A stretch of 64,000 nucleotides of DNA, taken from SAR202 cluster bacterium Io17-Chloro-G6 (lineage in GTDB: Bacteria > Chloroflexota > Dehalococcoidia > UBA3495). A program made the translations under genes and the position numbers. The notes beneath the pieces are model-generated. The model searched no databases. It was not told where the DNA came from and saw nothing but the letters and a program-made list of their open reading frames with translations. Positions 18,129 to 25,309 of the stretch are shown in pieces (the stretch's first letter is position 1; each line of letters begins with the position of its first letter). Location of the stretch: NCBI GenBank assembly GCA_002816585.1, contig MUCT01000045.1, positions 124,001 to 188,000 on the forward strand. Reading direction: 5' to 3'.

Positions 18129-18152
18129 TCGCGACGATTAACGTTATTGGCC

Positions 18153-18178
18153 CCGCTCATGGTGAGCTCGTCGAACCA
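18153..18178. repeat. Dispersed repeat unit (type B)
   Basis: Single type-B unit, like GCTCATGGTGAGCTCGTCGA, between convergent genes. Same family as those at 2837-2939 and 33317-33543. Confidence 0.85.
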
Positions 18179-18207
18179 CCGCCTTGGCGTAGGCTCTCTC
18201 ACGAGGT

Positions 18208-19440
18208 CTAAAGCCGACGCAACTTGGGAGCCATAACAGCCAGCGCTAATACCAAGACGATCCCCATTGTCCCGACAATATTGGCCGCCACTGGTGCGCT
18301 CCAGAGGCCAGCCATGGCTCCCGACGACATGCTACCAAACGCGAAAGCATAGATCGCCAAGGACCGCAGGCTCATGACGCGGCCCCGAAATTCAGGCTGG
18401 GAGGTACCCAACAACGCGGAAAGGATGAAAACTTGGGTCGAGGCGAAGCCTGCTCCCGTTACCGTGACGATTGCCATGGACAGGTAGAAGGACTGGGAGG
18501 TGGAAAAAACTAAGATGCTGGCGTGCCACACAAGCACCGACCCGATCATGAACTTCCCGACATGCCGCTGATTCCCAATCAAAACCCAGCCCACAGACGC
18601 GGCAAATGCTCCAATACCGAAAGCGAACAATAACAATCCCAACCCGGTGGAATCTGCGCCCAATACATCCCGGGCGAATATGGGCATCAGAGTCGTATGA
18701 AAGGTCCATCCTGAGGATTCAATGATCAAGGCCAATACTAACGTGCCCCAGAGCACCTGCTGTGCCTTGACGTACTTCAATCCTCCGATCATGGTGCGGA
18801 CCACGGATTCTGGTCCCCGGCGGGTACTGCTGCCCGATGACCGAATATAGAGGGCAACCCAGCCGCTCGAGAAATATAGAGCCGCGATCGCGGCATACGC
18901 GCCCTTAGGCCCGAAGCTATTGAATAGAACGCCGCCCACCAAAGGCCCGATGAGCATGGCAATAGTTCTTCCCAGGGTGTTGAGCGCGGCGCCATTGCCG
19001 ATGCGGTCTTGGGGCAAGGTGTCGGCAACTAACGATTGGGCAGAGGGCATCTGAAACACTCCCATCAACCCCATCGCCAAGGCCAGCAAGAAGATGTGCC
19101 AGGTTTCCAATCGACCGCTCAAGATCAATGCGAGCATCAGCACGGCGAAAGACGCCATGATGAATTCTACGGAGGCCAGAATCCGGTGGCGTGGGACACG
19201 GTCGGCAACCGCGCCCGCGAATAGGGCCATGATATTTAATGACATCCGGGCTGCCGAGATTGCGCCAACCAGGAAGGGCGAGTCGGTCAAGGTTAGGATA
19301 AACCACCCCAGAACCACCATTTCCATCTGGTTGCCGATGGTCACCAGGGTGGTTGAAGTCCAGACGAAAGAGAAATTACGGTATCGAAAAACGGAGAGGG
19401 GATAGCCTGCCCGGATCACGGTGGCGGTAAATTTCGACAA
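18208..19440 (-). CDS. MFS transporter (MFS_3, EntS-like exporter)
   Basis: A 410-residue major facilitator superfamily protein with about 12 hydrophobic segments. The N-terminal FRYRNFSFVWTSTTLVTIGNQMEMVVLGWFILTLTDSP and GAVADRVPRHRIL (the loop 2-3 motif A variant D-R-x-x-R) resemble the MFS_3 exporters of the enterobactin and macrolide efflux type. The start is TTG 19440, six bases after GGAG. It points away from the radical-SAM-like gene's direction of function but is on the same strand and 214 bases downstream of it. The exported compound cannot be told; the nearby P450s and radical-SAM-like gene make a small-molecule role possible. Confidence 0.9.
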   Translation of the reverse strand: MSKFTATVIRAGYPLSVFRYRNFSFVWTSTTLVTIGNQMEMVVLGWFILTLTDSPFLVGAISAARMSLNIMALFAGAVADRVPRHRILASVEFIMASFAVLMLALILSGRLETWHIFLLALAMGLMGVFQMPSAQSLVADTLPQDRIGNGAALNTLGRTIAMLIGPLVGGVLFNSFGPKGAYAAIAALYFSSGWVALYIRSSGSSTRRGPESVVRTMIGGLKYVKAQQVLWGTLVLALIIESSGWTFHTTLMPIFARDVLGADSTGLGLLLFAFGIGAFAASVGWVLIGNQRHVGKFMIGSVLVWHASILVFSTSQSFYLSMAIVTVTGAGFASTQVFILSALLGTSQPEFRGRVMSLRSLAIYAFAFGSMSSGAMAGLWSAPVAANIVGTMGIVLVLALAVMAPKLRRL

Positions 19441-19582
19441 TCAACTCCATCCGGGTGTTCCGGATCAAGGTCGACTTCGTCGCGGAAAATCTATGACGGC
19501 GAATGACCGGCGAACGCTAGCGCCCGCATAGGATGTAGTCAAACAATCCAGGACAACAATGCCCTATGCCAAACGAAACGCT

Positions 19583-19619
19583 GGTGGCGATCACTCACAC
19601 CGGTTAACCAATCGCCACC
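19583..19619 (-). terminator. Hairpin downstream of the radical-SAM-like gene
   Basis: Nine-bp perfect stem ggtggcgat (19583-19591) with atcgccacc (19611-19619). It lies 36 bases past the stop of the minus-strand gene at 19655. No clear T tract follows, so it may be a weak terminator. The rest of 19441-19654 shows nothing else. Confidence 0.4.
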
Positions 19620-19654
19620 GGCAGCCTTATCCGAGAGCAGCCGTTAGCCCTGAA

Positions 19655-20950
19655 TCAGCTCAAATTCCAGCGGGGATGCTGTTCAGCTTGCTCTTTGAGG
19701 TAGTCCACGATCCAGTCGCGGACTCCTTCAGCTATGTAGAAAGTAGGCTTTACCAATTCGCTCTCGTCGCTGATCAATCCCTCTTCCTTGGCGACGCCGG
19801 CGACTTCGGTCCCCGGCATTACGCTGACCCCGACCCGTAGATTGGCCACCGCCGGGTTGATGCTGCGCAGGAAGTCGAGCTTGTTCTCGACGCTCTCCCG
19901 GGTCTCACCCGGTTCGCCGAAGATTTTTCCTATGTTGTAGTGGAGGCCGCCCTCGTCGCACATCCGGCAGACCTCTGCAAGTGCCTCGTTCTCCTCGATC
20001 ATGCTGCCCATGTCGTTGGGGTTGCCGCCGCGGTTGACCATCATCACCAGCCCGCACCCGGCGTCTTTCATCAAACCAATGAGTTCGGTATCGCAGTTGA
20101 ACGGCGCCAGGCACGTGTTCCAGCGAATGTTAACGTCGGACTCGATCAATTGACTGCACAGGGATTTGGCGTGGTCCAAGGGAAGGTTGAACCCGTTGTC
20201 TACGAAGAAAACCTTCTTCATCCCGAATCGTTCCTTCATGTTCTTGACCTCGGCCACCACTTCGTCGATGGGCCGGATCACTCTCCAACCAGACTCGCTG
20301 ATCTGGGCTTGGGATGCGTTGGCGGGATAATAGAAGCCGCCAAGCTTGGTCAGAATGCCGATGCCGAAGCCCGCTTTGTTGTACCGCGCCATGTCCAGAT
20401 CATCGAGCCGCGGTGGTTTAGCGAATTCCGAGGTACAGTAGCCTTCATTGTGGAAGGTCTGACCACCCTTCTTGTAAACCAGACCGGGCAGGTCGAAGTA
20501 GTCTGGTTCACCGTCCTCCAAGCGGTCGGCCAGGGTGGCGAAGGTCTCGCCGGCGTCACCAGCCAACCCTAGATCGGCCCCCAAAAGTTCGAAGCATTCC
20601 GAAGGCATAATGCTGAAGGCTGGGCCACCGCACACGATAACAGCGTCGCTGATGGACCGTATGCGGTCTATAACCTCTCTGCTAATCGGCAACGTCCAAA
20701 TCGTGTTCAGGTAACTGTGGTTGCTCAGGTTCCGGACGGACATCCCGACCATCTGAGGTTGGAACTCTTTGACGGCAGTTTCCACGTCGGCCAGGTGGTC
20801 GTCGGAAAACATGAGGTCCAGCACTTTCACCTCATGGCGCTCGTGGTCCATATGCCCGGCGATATAGGCCAAACCGATGGGCATCGGCTGGGCGTTCAAT
20901 CGGCTCTGCAGGCGGTCGTGGCGGTTGGTGGCGATCAATAGGACGCGCAT
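19655..20950 (-). CDS. B12-binding/radical SAM family protein lacking the cluster cysteines
   Basis: A 431-residue protein with the layout of the B12-binding radical SAM family. Residues 1-150 form the cobalamin-binding-like Rossmann domain (MRVLLIATN, QPMPIGLAYIAGHM, QMVGMSVRNLS, VIVCGGPAFSIMPSE). The TIM-barrel part follows (WRVIRPIDEVVAEVKNM, VFFVDNGFN, KIFGEPGETRESVENKL). Where CxxxCxxC should lie, the sequence reads TKLGGFYYPANAS, so the three cluster cysteines correspond to Gly, Pro and Ala. I checked this on the nucleotide sequence, which has no frameshift around it. It should not hold a normal 4Fe-4S cluster, so its activity is uncertain. Start ATG 20950 has GGAGG. The DxHxxG cobalamin motif is also absent. 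Confidence 0.85.
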   Translation of the reverse strand: MRVLLIATNRHDRLQSRLNAQPMPIGLAYIAGHMDHERHEVKVLDLMFSDDHLADVETAVKEFQPQMVGMSVRNLSNHSYLNTIWTLPISREVIDRIRSISDAVIVCGGPAFSIMPSECFELLGADLGLAGDAGETFATLADRLEDGEPDYFDLPGLVYKKGGQTFHNEGYCTSEFAKPPRLDDLDMARYNKAGFGIGILTKLGGFYYPANASQAQISESGWRVIRPIDEVVAEVKNMKERFGMKKVFFVDNGFNLPLDHAKSLCSQLIESDVNIRWNTCLAPFNCDTELIGLMKDAGCGLVMMVNRGGNPNDMGSMIEENEALAEVCRMCDEGGLHYNIGKIFGEPGETRESVENKLDFLRSINPAVANLRVGVSVMPGTEVAGVAKEEGLISDESELVKPTFYIAEGVRDWIVDYLKEQAEQHPRWNLS

Positions 20951-21077
20951 TCAGTCCTCCTTTGCGGTTCACCTTTCTTGAGGGCCCGAGGTGGGCCGGG
21001 CGGGATTGGCCCATTATCCCCCACGTCCCCCGGAATTACAAAGGACCGTATGGCCCTGACGGACCTGAGTCCCAGTC

Positions 21078-21107
21078 CCGGGCATTTGATATCCGGGCAT
21101 TTGATAT
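21078..21107. repeat. Two-copy 15-bp tandem duplication
   Basis: Two exact copies of ccgggcatttgatat in the divergent gap between the radical-SAM-like gene and the NTF2-like gene. Nothing else is clear in 20951-21176. Confidence 0.85.
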
Positions 21108-21176
21108 AAGATACTGGCCAATGTCCAAATAATCGCTGGCGAACTTAGTTTCAAAGCTCCAAATGCGTAAGGGGGA

Positions 21177-21581
21177 ATGATGGACCAGAAAGTGATTGAG
21201 GCAAATCTTGCGGCGGTGGCGGCCCATTTCGGCAGTGAAGCCGGCGGGCGGATCGATGAAGCTGTGGGATTGTACACCGACGATATTGTATGGGAAGCGC
21301 CCTCCCGGAACATCGTGCTCCAGGGAAAACAGGCGGTCGCCGACAACTACCGGGAGATGTTCTCGGGGTTCAAAGACGTGAAATTTAACACCATCGACCG
21401 GTTCGCCACCGAAGAACGGGTAGTTGACGACAGCGTCGTTTCGATGGAGCTAACCAAAGAGGGGTTTATGCCATTTCCTGTCGGGACCAAGGTCGAAATG
21501 CGGCTGACCCACATTTTCGAGATGCGTGACGGAAAGATCAGCAAGGAGATTGGAATAGAGGGGCCGCCCAAGGCTATTTAG
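21177..21581 (+). CDS. NTF2-like/SnoaL-type domain protein
   Basis: A 134-residue single-domain protein with the cone-shaped NTF2-like fold. Marks are the N-terminal helices, YTDDIVWEAPSRN (the strand after helix 3), FKDVKFNTIDRFATEERVV and the last strands LTHIFEMRDGKISKEIG. The family includes SnoaL cyclases, ketosteroid isomerases and many small-molecule-binding proteins; activity cannot be assigned. Start ATG 21177 follows GGGGGA. It is the first gene of a same-strand row with two P450s (122-base gap, but the P450 has its own promoter-like element), so a joint role in substrate turnover is possible. Confidence 0.82.
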   Translation: MMDQKVIEANLAAVAAHFGSEAGGRIDEAVGLYTDDIVWEAPSRNIVLQGKQAVADNYREMFSGFKDVKFNTIDRFATEERVVDDSVVSMELTKEGFMPFPVGTKVEMRLTHIFEMRDGKISKEIGIEGPPKAI

Positions 21582-21627
21582 CCCGCTCGCACTGACCCGA
21601 AACGGTCCATCACCGTGCTTGTCTTTG

Positions 21628-21656
21628 TTGACAAATCATATCCGTTATATTAGGGT
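21628..21656 (+). promoter_or_regulatory. Promoter-like element upstream of P450 copy 1
   Basis: TTGACA (21628-21633), a 17-base spacer and TAGGGT (21651-21656). The same pair with the same spacing precedes the second P450, which supports it being functional despite the weak -10. Confidence 0.5.
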
Positions 21657-21702
21657 TTCATAATCCGTACTCAGGCGCAAATCACATATTTATGGTGTTG
21701 TA

Positions 21703-22923
21703 ATGGTAACGACTATTAACGATGACATGTTCACCGCGGAAGTTATCCAGGACCCATACCCTTATTATGGCCGAATGAGAGAAGAAGACCCCGTTCACTG
21801 GAACGAACTTTACGAGCTTTGGGTGGTAACCAGGCACGACGACCTGGTCTGGCTGGCCCGGAATCATGAGCAGTTCTCCAACGCCGTATTCGTGAATGAC
21901 CCCCGGCCGGCGTATCCTGCGATTTTAGAGTCGGACAACGAACTCTATGAGTACGTTAGAAATTACCAGGGCAAACAGTTCATCCAATACGACCGGCCGG
22001 ACCACCTGGAGATGCGGAAGGTCGTGCACGGCTATTTCACGCCCAAATCCATGGAAGAATGGCGGCCTCTGGTCAAGTCGGCCATCGCCGAACTCCTGGA
22101 CGCGGCAGAGGCGAGGGGCAATGTTGACTTGATGCGGGACCTGGCTGTCCCACTGCCGGTTCTCGTGATAGCAGAGATGATGGGAGTGCCCGAGTCAGAG
22201 CGCCCTCATATCAGGATGTTGGCCGAGAAACTGCTGAACATCGGCCGGGGCGAGCCCGACCGCATGCGAGTCCTGACGGAAGGCATGCAGGGCATGCTGG
22301 ATTACGTGGATCCGATGGTAGACGAGCGGATCGTCAACCCCCAAGACGACTTTATATCCGTGCTGGCCGGTGGGGAGAAGTCCGGTGTGTTCACCCGTGA
22401 ACAGGTGCTGGTCAACACCTCGCTGTTGTTGCTGGCCGGTCACGAGACCACCATCAACCTGATCTGCAACGGCAGCCTGGCCTTCATGAATAACCGCGAT
22501 CAGTGGGACCTCCTGAAGACCGATCCCCAGGGCCTAATGGTCAGGGCAACCGAAGAAGCCCTGCGATTCGACTCGCCCGTGAAGTCCATCCAACGGCTCG
22601 CCTCCGAGGACGTGGAGATGCGGGGCAAGCAGATTAAGAAGGATGACCGCATCCGCTGGTTCATGTCTTCCGCCAACCGCGACCCCAATAAATTCCCGAA
22701 CCCAGACACTATGGACATTACCCGGTGGCCCAACGCCCATGTGGCCTTCGGCTCCGGTGTCCACCACTGCCTGGGCGCGACCATCGCCAGGGTCGAGGGG
22801 CAAGAAGTGTTCAGCGCTCTGGCCGAGCGGTATCCGAACCTGGAACTGAAGACCCATGACATGGAATACCAGCCTAGCATCACTTTCCGTTCCATCAAAA
22901 ACCTGCCCGTTTCGTTGAACTAA
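21703..22923 (+). CDS. Cytochrome P450, tandem copy 1
   Basis: A 406-residue soluble bacterial P450 monooxygenase, full length. Marks are the I-helix oxygen-binding LLLLAGHETTINL, the K-helix ExxR within EEALRFD, and the haem loop FGSGVHHCLG with the thiolate Cys. No membrane anchor, so a cytosolic class I enzyme needing a ferredoxin and reductase, neither of which is near. The chain is closely similar to the next gene from its first residue (MVTTINDDMFTAEVIQ), so the pair arose by tandem duplication. Its substrate is unknown. It ends before a strong terminator. Confidence 0.96.
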   Translation: MVTTINDDMFTAEVIQDPYPYYGRMREEDPVHWNELYELWVVTRHDDLVWLARNHEQFSNAVFVNDPRPAYPAILESDNELYEYVRNYQGKQFIQYDRPDHLEMRKVVHGYFTPKSMEEWRPLVKSAIAELLDAAEARGNVDLMRDLAVPLPVLVIAEMMGVPESERPHIRMLAEKLLNIGRGEPDRMRVLTEGMQGMLDYVDPMVDERIVNPQDDFISVLAGGEKSGVFTREQVLVNTSLLLLAGHETTINLICNGSLAFMNNRDQWDLLKTDPQGLMVRATEEALRFDSPVKSIQRLASEDVEMRGKQIKKDDRIRWFMSSANRDPNKFPNPDTMDITRWPNAHVAFGSGVHHCLGATIARVEGQEVFSALAERYPNLELKTHDMEYQPSITFRSIKNLPVSLN

Positions 22924-22983
22924 TTGGCGGGTAATTAAACTGCGGTCGGGTTCCCACGATCGGACTCCTCCTTCCGCAGAAGA

Positions 22984-23025
22984 ACCGGCTCCCGGTGACA
23001 CTCACCGGAAGCCGGTATTTTTTTG
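22984..23025 (+). terminator. Rho-independent terminator after P450 copy 1
   Basis: A long GC-rich hairpin: accggct plus cccggtga (22984-22998) pair with tcaccgg plus aagccggt (23002-23016), then seven T in a row. Typical intrinsic terminator; it separates transcription of the two P450s. Confidence 0.9.
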
Positions 23026-23071
23026 GCCCCCGTAATTTGGACGATTACGCCCCATCGGCAACCCGTCATCG

Positions 23072-23100
23072 TTGACAAATACTCACTATCCGATTAGGGT
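23072..23100 (+). promoter_or_regulatory. Promoter-like element upstream of P450 copy 2
   Basis: TTGACA (23072-23077), 17 bases, TAGGGT (23095-23100): the same arrangement as upstream of copy 1, kept after duplication. Confidence 0.5.
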
Positions 23101-23146
23101 GAGAACAACTAAATTCATGCCCAAATGGTATCTATATGGTGGTGTT

Positions 23147-24367
23147 ATGGTAACGACGATCAACGATGATATGTTCACCGCGGAAGTTATCCAGAACCCA
23201 TACCGCTATTACGGCCGGATCAGGGACGAAGACCCGGTTCACTGGAACGAACTTTACGAGCTTTGGGTGGTCACCAGGCACGACGACCTGGTTTGGCTTA
23301 CCCGGAACCATGAGCAATTCTCCAGTCAGGTGATGGCGAATGACCCCCGCCCCGCATATCCAGCCATTTATGAATCGGACAACGAGCTCTACGACTACGT
23401 GAAGTCCTACCAGAGCAAGATGTTCATCCAGCACGACCGCCCGGACCACCTGGAGATGCGGAAAGTCCTGCACACCTTCTTTACTCCCAAGTCCATGGAA
23501 GAGTGGCGGCCACTGGTGAAATCGGCCACCAACGATCTCCTGGACGCGGCCGAGCAAAGGGGCGATGTCGATCTAATGCGGGATTTGGCCGTGCCCCTTC
23601 CCGTACTCGTAATTGCCGAGATGATGGGCGTGCCTGAATCTGAGCGTCCTGTCATCCGGGCGTTGGCCGAGAAACTGCTGAACATCGGCAGGGGCGAGCC
23701 CGACCGGATGAGGCTCCTAGCTGAAGGGATGAGGGGGATGGACGAGTACATCAACCCGATGGTTGAGCAGCGCATTGTCAATCCCAAAGACGATTTCATC
23801 TCGGTTGTTGCCAGCGGAGAGAAATCCGGTGTGTTTACCCGGGAACAGGTGCTTATCAATTGCGCATTGCTGCTGCTGGCGGGCCACGAGACCACCATCA
23901 ACCTGATCTGCAACGGCACCCTTTCGTTCATGAACAACCGTGACCAGTGGGACCTGTTAAAGGCCGACCCCGAAGGGATGATGGTCAGGGCCACCGAGGA
24001 AGCCCTGCGGTACGACTCACCGGTTAAATCCATCACGCGCATCGCCGCCGAGGACGTGGAGCTGAAAGGGAAGCAGATCAAGAAGGACGACCGTCTCCGC
24101 TGGTTCATATCCGCGGCCAACCGTGACCCGAACAAGTTCGAGAATCCAGACAAGATGGACATCACCCGGTGGCCCAACCCCCACGTGGCCTTCGGCGCTG
24201 GTATCCACCACTGCCTGGGCGCCACCATCGCCAGGGTCGAAGGTCAAGAGGTGTTCCGTGAGTTGTCGGAGCGGTACCCCAACCTCCAGGTCGAAACCAA
24301 CGAGATGGAATACCAGCCCAGCATCACTTTTCGTTCAATAAAGAAACTGGCCGTTTCACTCAACTAA
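23147..24367 (+). CDS. Cytochrome P450, tandem copy 2
   Basis: A 406-residue P450 paralogue of the preceding gene. I-helix LLLLAGHETTINL, K-helix EEALRYD (ExxR) and haem loop FGAGIHHCLG are intact. The frame is open from 23072, but ATG 23147 gives the same MVTTINDDMFTAEVIQ start as copy 1 and the extra upstream residues look like leader, so 23147 is used. Differences from copy 1 are scattered (for example in the region of residues 60-85 and the B-C loop), as expected for two enzymes with diverging substrate pockets. Electron-transfer partners are not nearby. It is followed by a hairpin related to that after copy 1. Confidence 0.96.
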   Translation: MVTTINDDMFTAEVIQNPYRYYGRIRDEDPVHWNELYELWVVTRHDDLVWLTRNHEQFSSQVMANDPRPAYPAIYESDNELYDYVKSYQSKMFIQHDRPDHLEMRKVLHTFFTPKSMEEWRPLVKSATNDLLDAAEQRGDVDLMRDLAVPLPVLVIAEMMGVPESERPVIRALAEKLLNIGRGEPDRMRLLAEGMRGMDEYINPMVEQRIVNPKDDFISVVASGEKSGVFTREQVLINCALLLLAGHETTINLICNGTLSFMNNRDQWDLLKADPEGMMVRATEEALRYDSPVKSITRIAAEDVELKGKQIKKDDRLRWFISAANRDPNKFENPDKMDITRWPNPHVAFGAGIHHCLGATIARVEGQEVFRELSERYPNLQVETNEMEYQPSITFRSIKKLAVSLN

Positions 24368-24400
24368 CAAGCTGGCCGGGTCCCAAGATTGAACTGCAAT

Positions 24401-24435
24401 ACCGGCTCCCAGTGACATTAACACCTGGAGCCGGT
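24401..24435 (+). terminator. Hairpin after P450 copy 2
   Basis: Stem accggctccca with tggagccggt (24401-24435), related in sequence to the terminator after copy 1 but without a T tract. Probably the duplicated terminator in decayed form. Confidence 0.5.
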
Positions 24436-24635
24436 GTACATATAGTGGTACTGTTATAAGGTCGAAGGCAAGGCGGCGTCAAAACAGGTCGATCTAAACA
24501 GCTGGCGTCGCTGCCTACCGGTTGTTGAGGACGAATCTGGCGGACGATTCCGGTGGAGGAAGACGGGTTGAGGACGGGCAGCATTTTCGGACAGATTCAA
24601 CAGACCACTGGGCAACCGGTGCCGGCCTGCCATCT

Positions 24636-24670
24636 AGCCCTCCGCGCATCCAGCGTGGGAGGGCTTTTTT
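24636..24670 (+). terminator. Intrinsic terminator just upstream of the HAS-barrel/herA pair
   Basis: Stem agccctcc (24636-24643) with ggagggct (24658-24665) and six T. It ends only 15 bases before the start codon of the next gene. An extended -10 (TGT plus TATAAG, 24452-24460) lies about 175 bases upstream, so it may end a P450 transcript or act as an attenuator for the following operon. Confidence 0.75.
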
Positions 24671-24685
24671 AATGGAGTCCGTAAA

Positions 24686-25309
24686 TTGAGCGCCCAATCG
24701 TACACATCAACCAATAGCCCCAATTCGCTGATGGCGCGGAGGATCGCGGAGGTGGTCGAGTCCACCTCAACGTCGTTCTTGGCCCAATGCTACCAACTGG
24801 ATGGCGCTCCGGCGCTGGGTGGTCTGGTGCGCACCGATTCCCCCGATATCTACGGTGTTGTGGGGCGCGTCACCACGGAACCCTTGGACTCGGCCCGGCC
24901 GGTTTTGGCTCGCGGAGAAGACGCCGATTCTGAGGAGGACGTGACCCGCCACAACCCCCAATTGGCCCGCCTACTGACCTCCCGATTTGAAGTTATTATT
25001 TCCGGACATGTGGAAGACGGAGTAATACGTCAGTACCTCCCGCCCCGGCCGCCCCGCGTACACTCCTTCGTCTACTCATGCAGTTCAGAGGAGATATGCC
25101 TTTTCACAACGAGGTTGGACCTGCTTCGGTTGCTACTCAACTCAGGAGCGCCCCACGCCGATGAAATAGTCGGCGCTTGCATCAGGCAGGCCGCCCCGTC
25201 CCATGGCCAACCGGATGATTTCCTGGCCCAGGCATGCCGGAATTTGGCCGTCGAACTCTCCGGAGACGTCGCCCGGTTGAGCGCCATAATACAGAGAGTC
25301 ACGCCATGA
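24686..25309 (+). CDS. HAS-barrel-type protein, putative HerA partner
   Basis: A 207-residue protein. The N-terminal half resembles a HAS (HerA-ATP synthase) beta-barrel: IAEVVESTSTSFLAQCYQLDG, LGGLVRTD and IYGVVGRVTTEPLDSARPVLARGED are alternating strands. The middle IRQYLPPRPPRVHSFVYSC is a conserved feature of small proteins found directly before HerA-type ATPases. The C-terminus is helical. The start is TTG 24686 with GGAG seven bases before; no ATG nearby has a ribosome site. Its stop overlaps the herA start (ATGA), so they are translationally coupled and probably make one complex. No nuclease motif is visible. Function inferred from context. Confidence 0.75.
   Translation: MSAQSYTSTNSPNSLMARRIAEVVESTSTSFLAQCYQLDGAPALGGLVRTDSPDIYGVVGRVTTEPLDSARPVLARGEDADSEEDVTRHNPQLARLLTSRFEVIISGHVEDGVIRQYLPPRPPRVHSFVYSCSSEEICLFTTRLDLLRLLLNSGAPHADEIVGACIRQAAPSHGQPDDFLAQACRNLAVELSGDVARLSAIIQRVTP

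Noticed and set aside
18208..24367. Natural-product biosynthetic cluster around the P450s
   Set aside because: No core synthase, terpene cyclase or precursor peptide is present; strands and promoters are mixed, so only a loose functional link is suggested.
24460..24670. T-box leader before the HAS-barrel/herA operon
   Set aside because: The terminator fits, but the T-box sequence and specifier stem are not present, and the genes are not amino-acid related.
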